From the IMG/VR virus record IMGVR_UViG_3300032282_000396, positions 1 to 20,509 of that record: 20,509 bases of DNA; one strand, given 5' to 3'. This document shows, piece by piece, positions 6,685-13,783 of the stretch. The notes under the pieces were generated by a model that was not told where the DNA came from, ran no database searches, and saw nothing but the letters and a program-made list of their open reading frames with translations. Source of the stretch: a virus. A program made the position numbers and the translations under genes. Positions within the stretch are counted from its first letter, which is position 1. Each line of letters begins with the position of its first letter.

Positions 6685-7137
6685 ATGAATAAAGACTACG
6701 CACAAATCCCATCTCCATTCGCATCTTTCGATCCTTTCTCTGTTGGTTTCGACAAGACATTCAAGCTGCTATCTTCGCAGTTGGATGGTATCGGTAAGAA
6801 CCTTCCTGGATATCCTCCATATAATATCAAGAAGGTCGATGATAACAAGTATGTTATTGAAATGGCTGTTGCGGGATTCGCAAAGACAGATATCGAGCTG
6901 ACTCTCGATGGTGGTAAGCTAACCATCGCTGGTAAGACTAAGGACTCCAGTGATATGGATAAGGCTACCGAGTTCTACTACTACAAGGGAATTGCAGAGC
7001 GTGCCTTCAATCGCACATTCACTCTCGCTGATACCGTAGTGGTAAACAATGCCGAATTGATGAACGGCATTCTCAAGGTCTGGTTGGAAAATTTTATTCC
7101 TGAAAGTCAGAAACCTAAGAAAATCAACATCGACTAA
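6685..7137 (+). CDS. hsp20: Small heat-shock protein (Hsp20 / IbpA-like)
   Basis: A 150-residue alpha-crystallin-type chaperone. The N-terminal arm contains FDPFSVGFDKTFKLLSSQ, and GYPPYNIKKVDDNKYVIEMAVAGF opens the alpha-crystallin domain exactly as in IbpA-like proteins. YYYKGIAERAFNRTFTLADTV, the A-L-NGILKVWLE segment and the C-terminal IPESQKPKKINID tail follow. The tail includes the short I-x-I-type anchor used in oligomerisation. Such proteins hold unfolding proteins without ATP and are found in several T4-superfamily phages, where they may protect assembling virion proteins. The start is fixed by a near-perfect Shine-Dalgarno (TAGGAGGT, 7-base spacing), the strongest in the window. A late-type promoter precedes it and a hairpin terminator follows, so it looks like a single-gene late unit with high expression. 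Confidence 0.95.
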   Translation: MNKDYAQIPSPFASFDPFSVGFDKTFKLLSSQLDGIGKNLPGYPPYNIKKVDDNKYVIEMAVAGFAKTDIELTLDGGKLTIAGKTKDSSDMDKATEFYYYKGIAERAFNRTFTLADTVVVNNAELMNGILKVWLENFIPESQKPKKINID

Positions 7138-7165
7138 TTACAACCCGTTGAGATTTTCGTAATGC

Positions 7166-7192
7166 AGCGAGCCGGGAAACTGGCTCGCTTTA
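7166..7192 (+). terminator. Terminator hairpin after hsp20
   Basis: A perfect 8-bp stem (7166-7173 with 7182-7189, AGCGAGCC arm) has an 8-base loop and is followed by TTTATCTG. It lies 28 bases beyond the hsp20 stop and 20 bases before the DUF1127 gene. Confidence 0.75.
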
Positions 7193-7211
7193 TCTGTTTC
7201 AGGAGACACAC

Positions 7212-7361
7212 ATGCTAGAATGGTTTAAAAGAACACGTCGATATTATACTGTTGTTAACGAATTGAGCAGACTATCAGATAGAGAACTCGCAGATATCGG
7301 TATCACACGACTAGATATTCATTATCTCGCAACAGAAATGATCTACAGACCTAAGATCTAA
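7212..7361 (+). CDS. DUF1127 small protein (49 aa)
   Basis: A 49-residue basic protein starting at ATG 7212 with AGGAGA at 7201-7206. Its N-terminal part is MLEWFKRTRRYYTVVN. The core LSDRELADIGITRLDI (residues 21-36) is the diagnostic pattern of DUF1127 (YjiS-like) proteins, which are abundant in Alphaproteobacteria and usually 45-75 residues long. Host members have been linked to RNA turnover, stress responses and phosphate metabolism, acting through RNA or protein contacts. The phage copy keeps the arginine-rich helix and the LSDRELADIG turn and ends soon after (ATEMIYRPKI). It lies between the hsp20 terminator and the endolysin gene. Its stop codon overlaps a late-type box. It might mimic or titrate a host DUF1127 regulator; this is inference. 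Family assignment is firm despite the small size. Confidence 0.85.
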   Translation: MLEWFKRTRRYYTVVNELSRLSDRELADIGITRLDIHYLATEMIYRPKI

Positions 7362-7367
7362 TAAATA
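7360..7367 (+). promoter_or_regulatory. Probable late promoter of the endolysin gene
   Basis: AATAAATA matches 7 of 8 positions of TATAAATA. The predicted start is near 7373, thirteen bases ahead of the endolysin ATG, and the leader would still contain AAAGGAGA. Late expression of a lysis gene fits this. Confidence 0.5.
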
Positions 7368-7385
7368 GCGCGAAAGGAGACTCCT

Positions 7386-8003
7386 ATGGCGCTAGTATCA
7401 TTTGAACAACTGAATGAATTCTTCGAAGATACGGACGAAGATATCATTCAAAAATATGTAGAATTCCTTAACGAAATGATGGAGTTCTACGAAATCAATA
7501 ATAAGAACCGCATATCAATGTTCCTTGCTCAAGTGGGACATGAATCTGGTGGTCTACGTACAATCAAGGAAAATCTTAACTATTCAGCCGACCGCCTCAA
7601 GGTGATTTTCCCTAAGTATTTTCGTGGAGTAGATACCTCAGCGTTCGCTAAAAATCCACAGAAAATTGCTAATCGTGTTTATGCTTCGCGCATGGGCAAT
7701 GGTGACGAAGCATCAGGAGATGGCTATCGTTACTGTGGTCGTGGACTAGTTCAGCTCACAGGTAAGTCTAACTATCAGGCATTCGCGCAGGATATGAACA
7801 TGTCACTTGAAGAAGCAACCGAATGGCTTGCAACTGAAGAAGGTGCCGCATGGTCAGCTGGTTGGTTCTGGGATTCTCGTGAGCTTAATCAGTGGGCTGA
7901 TAAGGGTGATATCGTTACTGTAACTAAGAAAATCAATGGTGGAACTATAGGTCTCGAAGACCGCAAATCTCATTATGAAGCTGCACTAGAAATCTTTTCA
8001 TAA
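7386..8003 (+). CDS. Endolysin, glycoside hydrolase family 19 (chitinase-like lysozyme)
   Basis: A 205-residue GH19-type muralytic enzyme that cleaves the peptidoglycan sugar backbone at the end of infection. The catalytic region reads FLAQVGHESGGL with Glu53 as the likely proton donor, followed by KENLNYSADRLKVIFPKYF, which holds the second acidic site near residue 62. Downstream are RYCGRGLVQLTGKSNY and AAWSAGWFWDSRELNQWAD, both characteristic of phage GH19 endolysins, then KKINGGTIGLEDRKSHYEAAL. No signal peptide or transmembrane segment is seen, so export needs the holin encoded 10 bases downstream. The start is supported by AAAGGAGA at 7374-7381. The gene sits inside the replication block between regA and 43, unlike the lysis genes of T4. 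Confidence 0.92.
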   Translation: MALVSFEQLNEFFEDTDEDIIQKYVEFLNEMMEFYEINNKNRISMFLAQVGHESGGLRTIKENLNYSADRLKVIFPKYFRGVDTSAFAKNPQKIANRVYASRMGNGDEASGDGYRYCGRGLVQLTGKSNYQAFAQDMNMSLEEATEWLATEEGAAWSAGWFWDSRELNQWADKGDIVTVTKKINGGTIGLEDRKSHYEAALEIFS

Positions 8004-8012
8004 GGAGATATT

Positions 8013-8486
8013 ATGCCTAAGTTCGGTTTACCAGATGATGAACCAGTTGCAGCTAAACCTGCGATGGATATGATTCCAGCTGCTACTAAGGGAGCAGCTG
8101 CTTCGATTGCTACTACATATATTGATAATACTCCACGTTCTGTTGCTCCCGCGCCCGCGATGCAGCTTTCTGAAGCAGCTCAGCTTGCTAAGATTGAACT
8201 GGAAAAGAAACAGTGGGAAGCAGAGAACTCCAAACAGAATGAAGACTGGATGGTGAAGAAATGGCGTCCTGCTATGGGCTGGTGTTATATGGTTATCTGT
8301 TGCCTTGATATGGCCATATTCCCTGTTGCCTGGAGCGTTGCTCAGGTCATGACAAAAACGCCTCTTGTTCAATGGAGTCCACTTACGCTGCAAGGCGCTG
8401 GCCTATTCCATCTAGCAATGGGTGCTGTTCTTGGTATTGCAGCTTGGTCTAGAGGACAAGAAAAGATTCAAGGCGTGGCGAAGTAA
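8013..8486 (+). CDS. Holin (GTA-type, 3TM family)
   Basis: A 157-residue protein following the endolysin by nine bases, with AAGGAG upstream. Residues 1-65 are Ala/Pro-rich and soluble; residues about 58-85 form a charged helix (AQLAKIELEKKQWEAENSKQNEDWMVKKW). Two hydrophobic segments follow: about 90-113 (MGWCYMVICCLDMAIFPVAW) and about 127-146 (LTLQGAGLFHLAMGAVLGIA). The WRPAMGW and WSPLTLQG-GLFH-AMGA-LG-AAWSRGQEK patterns are typical of the phage holin of 3TMs family, related to gene-transfer-agent holins. It would form membrane lesions releasing the endolysin. It resembles none of the T4 t-type holin features, so the lysis cassette is not T4-derived. Confidence 0.85.
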   Translation: MPKFGLPDDEPVAAKPAMDMIPAATKGAAASIATTYIDNTPRSVAPAPAMQLSEAAQLAKIELEKKQWEAENSKQNEDWMVKKWRPAMGWCYMVICCLDMAIFPVAWSVAQVMTKTPLVQWSPLTLQGAGLFHLAMGAVLGIAAWSRGQEKIQGVAK

Positions 8487-8496
8487 GGAAGTGAAA

Positions 8497-8838
8497 ATGA
8501 ATATTAATCCTATGAATATGAATGATGAAGATCGTAATACAACTGTCATGATGCTCCGTTTGCTTAACGGTGATGAAATCGTAGGTAAGGTTGGTGTTAT
8601 GGGTAATATGATTAAGGTCATTAAACCAGCAGCAGTCATGCTTAATCCAGGTCCAGGCGGCAAAGCTCAAATGGCTCTACTCGATTTCATCCCGATGGCT
8701 CGCACCAAAGAAATCATCCTAGACCCTCGTAATGTTATGTTCACTTACGAACCCAACGACCAAGTCGAAAATGCTTACAATCAGAATTTCGGTTCTGGTC
8801 TTGTGCTTCCTAAGAAAGGGATCTTGACAGCTGTTTAG
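8497..8838 (+). CDS. Sm-like (LSm/Hfq-fold) phage protein
   Basis: A 113-residue protein resembling the Sm-like protein of putative cyanophage origin solved by structural genomics. The Sm1-like strand set reads MMLRLLNGDEIVGKVGVMGNMIKVIKPAAVML. The second half reads ALLDFIPMARTKEIILDPRNVMFTYEP and ends with the typical tail VENAYNQNFGSGLVLP. Sm folds form rings that bind RNA, but RNA binding is not demonstrated for the phage branch. I place the start at ATG 8497 with AAGGAAG at 8485-8491; an upstream in-frame ATG at 8422 would overlap the holin gene by 65 bases. The gene lies between the holin and DNA polymerase genes, and the polymerase promoter's -35 box is embedded in its last codons. Confidence 0.75.
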   Translation: MNINPMNMNDEDRNTTVMMLRLLNGDEIVGKVGVMGNMIKVIKPAAVMLNPGPGGKAQMALLDFIPMARTKEIILDPRNVMFTYEPNDQVENAYNQNFGSGLVLPKKGILTAV

Positions 8839-8852
8839 TTTTATGGTACTAT
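8824..8852 (+). promoter_or_regulatory. Sigma70-like promoter of DNA polymerase gene 43
   Basis: TTGACA at 8824-8829, a 17-base spacer, and TACTAT at 8847-8852. It has the same hexamers and spacing as the gene 45 promoter. The -35 box lies in the last codons of the Sm-like gene. The predicted start (about 8859) coincides with the gene 43 ATG at 8858, implying a leaderless message. Confidence 0.8.
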
Positions 8853-8857
8853 AAGCT

Positions 8858-11374
8858 ATGTCAAAATTCTATACAAATGCAGTAGAGCACGGAAACAACA
8901 TTCTCGTTCGCGGTTACGATCGCGGCCGAGCTTTCGAAGAAAAGATCCCATATACGCCAACGATGTATCTACCATCTAAGCGTGAGAACGCTGAGTGGAA
9001 AGATATTCGTGGAAACAGTTTGGATCCTGTCGATTTCTTGTCAATGCGTGAAGCAAAAGACTTCATTAAGAAGTACGAAGACGTCAGCAATTTCAAGATA
9101 TATGGAATGCCTCGTTTCCTTTACTCTTATCTAAACGAAGAGTATCCTAACGAAATCGTATACGACCGCGACCTAATCAACGTAGCGAATATCGACATCG
9201 AGGTCAGCTCGGAGAATGGTTTCCCGAGCGCTGACGTAGCGGCGCAAGAAATCACCGCAATCACTCTCAGAAAAAATGGAATGTATTATGTGTGGGCATA
9301 TTATGATTATGTGCCTTCGCGCAACGACGTCTATTACTATCAGTGTAATAACGAGAAAGAGTTACTGACTAAGTTCCTGAGCGAGTGGAGTAACGGATAT
9401 CCTGATGTTGTGATCGGTTGGAATATCATGTTCTTCGATATTCCCTACCTCGTGCGTCGTATGAACCAGATTCTCGGTGAGTCAGCGACCAAAGCGTTCA
9501 GTCCGTGGCGTTTCTTTACTGATCGCAGAGTGAAACGTAAGTACGGCAAAGAAGAAAACGTATACACTATCGCTGGTGTTGCGACTCTTGATTATCTTGA
9601 GATGTATCAGAAATTCACTTACACTCAACAGGAAAACTATCGTCTCGACCATATTGGTTTCGTCGAGCTCGGTGAACGTAAGTTAGACTATTCTGAGTAC
9701 GATTCACTACATGATTTCTATATGAAAGATTTTCAAAAGTTCATCGACTATAACATTCGAGACGTTGAGCTTGTTGAGAAACTTGATGATAAGATGAAGC
9801 TTATTGATATGGCTCTCGCGCTCGCGTACGATGCGAAGGTGACGCTGCTAGATATCTTCACACAAGTGCGTATGTGGGACGTTATCATTCACAACCATCT
9901 ACATAAGCAAAAGATTGCGGTTCCGCTCGAAGGAGGCGGCGCTAAAGATGAAGCATATGTGGGTGCTCACGTTAAGGAACCTAAGCCTGGTGGATATGAC
10001 TGGGTGATGTCCTTCGACTTGAACAGTCTGTATCCGCATCTTATCATGCAGTATAATATCAGTCCCGAAACTCTGTATCGTGATGATCGTGGTCGTGCTG
10101 TGAAGACTAGCATTACTGTTGATGAGTTACTAGATGGTGAGATTCCATCTGTTCCTGCTGGATATGGTCTTGCTGCAAATGGTTGCTATTTCAAAAAAGA
10201 AAAGCAAGGATTCCTTCCCGAAATTATGGAGCGTATGTATAACGATCGCGTAGTGTATAAAGATAAGATGATTGCTGCTCAAAAGGAGCACGAGGCTACT
10301 AGCTCTAAGCAATCATACAATGATATTTCCCGATACAAAAATATGCAAATGGCTAAAAAAATCCAGCTGAACTCAGCTTACGGTGCTATCGGTAATCCTC
10401 ATTTCCGTTTCTTTGACATTGATCAAGCCACTGCTATTACTCTTGGTGGTCAGCTATCAATTCGTTGGGCTGAATCTGAGATGAATAAGTATCTCAATAA
10501 GCTATTGAAAACAGGGGATTATGATTATGTTATTGCGTCGGATACGGATTCGCTTTATATTAGCTTTGACAAGTTGGTACATAGCGTCTTTGGGAAAAGA
10601 ATTGAATCTGAGGGCTTATCTCCGCAACTCAAAGAAAAGATCGTTAATTTTCTGGATAAAGTGGCTTCAGAGAAAATGGAACCAGTTATTGACAGAATCT
10701 ATCAGGATCTTGCTGAACTTATGTCTGCGTTCCAGCAGAAAATGAATATGAAACGTGAGGTTATCGCTGATCGCGGCATTTGGACTGCTAAGAAACGCTA
10801 TATCCTAAACGTCCACGATTCTGAAGGCGTGCGCTACGCGAAACCTAAGCTGAAGATGCTAGGTATCGAGGCGGTCAAGTCGTCGACTCCTGCTGTGTGT
10901 CGTGAAGCTATTAAGAATGCGCTCACCATCATCATGAATCAACCAGAAGAAGAGTTGCATAAGTTTATCGCTGAGTTCAAAACGAAGTTCTATAAGCTGT
11001 CGTTCGAAGAAGTTGCATTTCCGCGTTCTGTTCAGGATGTCGCTAAATATAAAAATGAGACTAAGAGCGTTCCGATTCACGTTCGCGGTGCTCTAACATA
11101 CAATAACAAAATTAAGCAGCTCAAGCTCCAAAAAAGATATGAGCTCATCAAGGATGGTGAGAAGGTAAGATTCTCTTATCTCAAGATGCCTAATCCAATA
11201 CAAGATAATGTGATTACTGCGTTCGCTGCTCTTCCGCCTGAATTTAAGCTTGACGACTATATCGACTATGATACGCAGTTTGAAAAAGCATTCATGTCTC
11301 CGCTAAATGCTATTCTCGATACGATTAACTGGCACACCGAAAAGCAGAGCACACTAGAGGATTTCTTTGGATGA
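8858..11374 (+). CDS. 43: Family B DNA polymerase (gp43)
   Basis: An 838-residue replicative polymerase related to T4 gp43 (898). The N terminus aligns with T4 (MSKFYTNAVEHGNNI versus MKEFYISIETVGNNI), fixing the start. The 3'-5' exonuclease shows Exo I D113-I-E115, Exo II VIGWNIMFFDIPYL and Exo III YNIRDVELVEKL. The polymerase domain shows motif A SFDLNSLYPHLIM (D387), motif B KKIQLNSAYGAIGNP (about 500-514) and motif C SDTDSLYI (D562, D564). The C-terminal TLEDFFG matches the clamp-binding peptide of T4 gp43. All catalytic residues are present. No Shine-Dalgarno precedes the ATG, and the promoter places the transcript start at the ATG. T4 gp43 represses its own mRNA through a leader hairpin; a leaderless message could not carry one. 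Its stop overlaps the next gene in ATGA. Confidence 0.97.
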   Translation: MSKFYTNAVEHGNNILVRGYDRGRAFEEKIPYTPTMYLPSKRENAEWKDIRGNSLDPVDFLSMREAKDFIKKYEDVSNFKIYGMPRFLYSYLNEEYPNEIVYDRDLINVANIDIEVSSENGFPSADVAAQEITAITLRKNGMYYVWAYYDYVPSRNDVYYYQCNNEKELLTKFLSEWSNGYPDVVIGWNIMFFDIPYLVRRMNQILGESATKAFSPWRFFTDRRVKRKYGKEENVYTIAGVATLDYLEMYQKFTYTQQENYRLDHIGFVELGERKLDYSEYDSLHDFYMKDFQKFIDYNIRDVELVEKLDDKMKLIDMALALAYDAKVTLLDIFTQVRMWDVIIHNHLHKQKIAVPLEGGGAKDEAYVGAHVKEPKPGGYDWVMSFDLNSLYPHLIMQYNISPETLYRDDRGRAVKTSITVDELLDGEIPSVPAGYGLAANGCYFKKEKQGFLPEIMERMYNDRVVYKDKMIAAQKEHEATSSKQSYNDISRYKNMQMAKKIQLNSAYGAIGNPHFRFFDIDQATAITLGGQLSIRWAESEMNKYLNKLLKTGDYDYVIASDTDSLYISFDKLVHSVFGKRIESEGLSPQLKEKIVNFLDKVASEKMEPVIDRIYQDLAELMSAFQQKMNMKREVIADRGIWTAKKRYILNVHDSEGVRYAKPKLKMLGIEAVKSSTPAVCREAIKNALTIIMNQPEEELHKFIAEFKTKFYKLSFEEVAFPRSVQDVAKYKNETKSVPIHVRGALTYNNKIKQLKLQKRYELIKDGEKVRFSYLKMPNPIQDNVITAFAALPPEFKLDDYIDYDTQFEKAFMSPLNAILDTINWHTEKQSTLEDFFG

Positions 11375-11562
11375 GTAAGAGGTTAGGTCCAAACGATCTT
11401 GATAAGATGCCGTTTGAACAAAGAGAAAAATATAGAGATAAGATGCGAAAAGAAACAGCCTATACTAAATCTTTTAGTATGAGGCAATCTTTTGGTGCGG
11501 CTAGTGAAGTTAGGCATATATCTGTTGAAGACTACTTGAAGGAAAAACAAAATGGCAATTAA
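11371..11562 (+). CDS. Small hypothetical protein
   Basis: A 63-residue, charged, basic protein that I do not recognise. The ATG at 11371 overlaps the polymerase stop in ATGA, and its 3' end overlaps the next gene by 11 bases, so it is expressed as part of the polymerase transcript. The N-terminal half (LDKMPFEQREKYRDKMRKE) looks like a charged helix, and the C terminus is acidic/basic mixed (SVEDYLKEKQNGN). No transmembrane segment, signal peptide or metal-binding motif is visible. Tight packing supports it as a real gene. Confidence 0.6.
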   Translation: MSKRLGPNDLDKMPFEQREKYRDKMRKETAYTKSFSMRQSFGAASEVRHISVEDYLKEKQNGN

Positions 11563-11842
11563 AGTACCCGCAGAATATGCCGACTATGACTTTGGTTTCA
11601 CTGGAGTCGATGAAAGCGAAATCAAGCACGATGTTCTACAAGAACTAAACGCTAAGGGTCAGGCTCTTACCGATAAGGAAGAAGAGCTAGCTCATAAGAT
11701 TAAGGTTCTTGAAAGCATTATCGTACCTCTGCTGAATAATCTCATAAAGACAGCAGAAAAGGAATACATCTATTGGCCGAATCGTACTGAGAAGTGTCAG
11801 GAAATGTTAGATAAGGTTCTTAGAACCACACGAGGTCTATGA
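11552..11842 (+). CDS. Conserved-looking hypothetical protein
   Basis: A 96-residue acidic protein. Residues about 27-70 form a likely helical hairpin or coiled coil (heptad-like LQELNAKGQALTDKEEEL, then HKIKVLESIIVPLLNNLI). The C-terminal EKEYIYWPNRTEKCQEMLDK resembles a motif I associate with small uncharacterised proteins near uvsX in cyanophage-type T4 relatives; this resemblance is from memory and not tested. No function can be assigned. It overlaps the previous gene by 11 bases and the following membrane-protein gene by four (ATGA), within the polymerase operon. Confidence 0.65.
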   Translation: MAIKVPAEYADYDFGFTGVDESEIKHDVLQELNAKGQALTDKEEELAHKIKVLESIIVPLLNNLIKTAEKEYIYWPNRTEKCQEMLDKVLRTTRGL

Positions 11843-12657
11843 CATTTAGTTTCGACAGAGCACTTATTATGACGACGGGGATAGCACTCTCCGTCGTAGC
11901 TGCTTGGTATTCTGTCACAGGACTAACATCCATATTCGCTGGTGCTTTTTGGGCTATTGTTATCCTTGGTGGAACATTAGAAATAGGCAAGATCGTACTC
12001 GCATCATGGCTATACCGGAACTGGAGATACGTTCCGTTTCTAATGAAAGCATACTTTACTAGTGCGCTTCTGGTTCTTATGCTGATAACAAGTATGGGTA
12101 TCTTTGGATTCTTATCGAAAGCTCACCTAGATCAGGTTGCACCGAGTGGTGATGTAGCCGCTAAGATAGAACGAATAGATAGTAGCATCACGCGCGAGCG
12201 CACGCGCATCACGCGAGCGGAGCAGCAACTAAAGCAATTAGATACTGCGATTGATTCTATCATCAATAAGAATAATCGCGCTCAGACAGCTTTGCAATTG
12301 CGTAATCAACAGAAACCTGAGCGAGCCAGTATATCAGCTGATATGAAAGATGCTCAGGCTACTATAGAAAAGCTGCTCGACGAAAAAGCACCATTGCTTA
12401 AGGCTACACGAACATTAAAAAATGAAGTTGGTCCTATTCGTTATGTCGCTGAAATGCTATACGGCGCTGATAGTGAAAAAGACTTGGAGTCGGCGATACG
12501 CATTATGATTATGCTGCTAGTGCTAGTCATAGATCCGTTAGCAGTATTGCTTATCATAGCAGCAAGTAAGAATCTACGGCTCGAAGTTGATAAGCTAGAT
12601 GCAGTTCAGACGAACGGTGATTTCTGGGATCCTGTCACAATAGAAAAAACGTCTTGA
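11839..12657 (+). CDS. Membrane protein with periplasmic-size coiled coil
   Basis: A 272-residue protein of unknown function. There are three N-terminal hydrophobic segments, at about residues 9-30, 33-55 (with a buried Glu in GGTLEIGKIV) and 70-92. A long soluble stretch (about 105-200) is rich in heptads (IDSSITRERTRITRAEQQLK and later TIEKLLDEKAPLLKATRTL). A fourth hydrophobic segment (about 222-244, MLLVLVIDPLAVLLIIAAS) precedes a short polar tail. The buried charges and the DPLAV motif look conserved-protein-like rather than random. It would sit in the host inner membrane. Placement between polymerase and UvsX genes suggests early expression and possibly a membrane site for replication or host takeover, which is speculation. 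It overlaps the upstream stop in ATGA, and its own stop lies within the -35 box of the uvsX promoter. Confidence 0.75.
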   Translation: MTFSFDRALIMTTGIALSVVAAWYSVTGLTSIFAGAFWAIVILGGTLEIGKIVLASWLYRNWRYVPFLMKAYFTSALLVLMLITSMGIFGFLSKAHLDQVAPSGDVAAKIERIDSSITRERTRITRAEQQLKQLDTAIDSIINKNNRAQTALQLRNQQKPERASISADMKDAQATIEKLLDEKAPLLKATRTLKNEVGPIRYVAEMLYGADSEKDLESAIRIMIMLLVLVIDPLAVLLIIAASKNLRLEVDKLDAVQTNGDFWDPVTIEKTS

Positions 12658-12682
12658 CAATCACTCATAATTAGAGTATACT
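12654..12682 (+). promoter_or_regulatory. Sigma70-like promoter of uvsX
   Basis: TTGACA at 12654-12659, a 17-base spacer, and TATACT at 12677-12682. The predicted start is near 12689. A perfect TATAAT at 12682-12687 also exists but at a 22-base spacing. The -35 box contains the stop codon of the membrane-protein gene. Confidence 0.8.
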
Positions 12683-12727
12683 ATAATCATGTTGAAAGAT
12701 TGGTTCTTTTTGAGAAGGGAAAGTGAT

Positions 12728-13783
12728 ATGTCACTAAAAGATAAGTTGATTAAGAATAGTACAATCGAGTTCACGGCTACGTTAGAAAACAGTAAGATCT
12801 TCACTAAGAAAGACATGATCCCAACTACTGTGCCTATGATTAACGTGGCACTATCAGGTTCTGTGGACGGTGGTATTACTCCCGGACTAACTATGCTTGC
12901 TGGTCCTTCTAAGCACTTTAAGACTGGGTTCGCATTGCTCCTTGCGTCAGCATTCCTTAAGAAGTATGATGACGGCGTTATCCTGTTCTACGATTCTGAG
13001 TTCGGTACACCTCAATCGTATTTCAACACATTTGGTATTTCATTCGACCGAGTAGTTCATACGCCTATCATGGACGTCGAAGAACTCAAATTCGATATCA
13101 TGAAGCAACTAACCAATATCGAGCGCACCGATCGCGTTATGATCATCATCGATTCGATTGGTAATCTTGCTTCTAAGAAAGAAGTTGAAGATGCTCTCAA
13201 CGAAAAGTCTGTGGCGGATATGTCTCGCGCGAAGCAGCTCAAGTCGTTGTTCCGTATGGTGACTCCGTATCTCACGATGCGCGATATTCCTATGGTCGTT
13301 GTCAATCATACATATAAAGAAATTGGTCTGTATCCAAAGGATATTGTCGGAGGCGGAACTGGTTCCTATTACTCATCAGACGCTATTTGGATCCTTGGTC
13401 GTCAGCAAGATAAGGATGCTGATGGTATACAGGGTTATCACTTTGTTATTAACGTGGAGAAATCAAGATATGTCAGAGAAAAGTCAAAGATTCCAATCAC
13501 CGTATCATATGAGGGCGGTATTAACCGCTGGAGTGGTCTGCTTGATGTTGCTCTTGATGGCGGTTATATCGTAAAACCAAAGAATGGTTGGTATGCAACA
13601 GTCGATAAAGAAACAGGCGAAGTGCATACACCTAACGTGCGTGCGGCAGATATTGTAGATAATAAAGAGTTCTGGTTAAAAATGTTTAAAGAAACCGATT
13701 TCGGTAAGTATATCAAAGATAAATATTCTATGGCACATGGAGCGATTCTCGATGAAGCAGGAGACAATGATGACGCTGAGTGA
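12728..13783 (+). CDS. uvsX: RecA-like recombinase UvsX
   Basis: A 351-residue homologue of T4 UvsX (391 residues), the strand-exchange recombinase used in recombination-dependent replication and repair. MSLKDKLIKNSTIEFTATL aligns with the T4 N terminus. Walker A is GPSKHFKT at residues 59-66, followed by VILFYDSEFGTPQSYF. The Walker B strand reads VMIIIDSIGNLASKKEVEDAL, and VVNHTYKEIGLYPKDIVGGG forms the DNA-binding loop region. INVEKSRYVREKSKIPITV and YIVKPKNGWYA close the core, with an acidic tail (GDNDDAE) as in T4. I choose ATG 12728 because it matches T4 and has AGAAGGGA at 12713-12720. An in-frame ATG at 12689 coincides with the predicted transcription start and would add 13 residues if read as a leaderless start. 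Confidence 0.95.
   Translation: MSLKDKLIKNSTIEFTATLENSKIFTKKDMIPTTVPMINVALSGSVDGGITPGLTMLAGPSKHFKTGFALLLASAFLKKYDDGVILFYDSEFGTPQSYFNTFGISFDRVVHTPIMDVEELKFDIMKQLTNIERTDRVMIIIDSIGNLASKKEVEDALNEKSVADMSRAKQLKSLFRMVTPYLTMRDIPMVVVNHTYKEIGLYPKDIVGGGTGSYYSSDAIWILGRQQDKDADGIQGYHFVINVEKSRYVREKSKIPITVSYEGGINRWSGLLDVALDGGYIVKPKNGWYATVDKETGEVHTPNVRAADIVDNKEFWLKMFKETDFGKYIKDKYSMAHGAILDEAGDNDDAE

Noticed and set aside
8422-8496. Upstream in-frame start for the Sm-like gene
   Set aside because: It overlaps the holin end by 65 bases and has no SD, while 8497 has AAGGAAG and fits the Sm-like domain start.
12689-12727. N-terminal extension of UvsX from ATG 12689 as the main start
   Set aside because: T4 alignment and the AGAAGGGA site support 12728; kept only as an alternative because the predicted transcript start coincides with 12689.
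13718-13725. GATAAATA as a late promoter at the end of uvsX
   Set aside because: It lies in coding sequence (codons KDKY), and a similar GATAAATA lies within the metallopeptidase gene at 15941. Both are probably chance matches in AT-rich codons.
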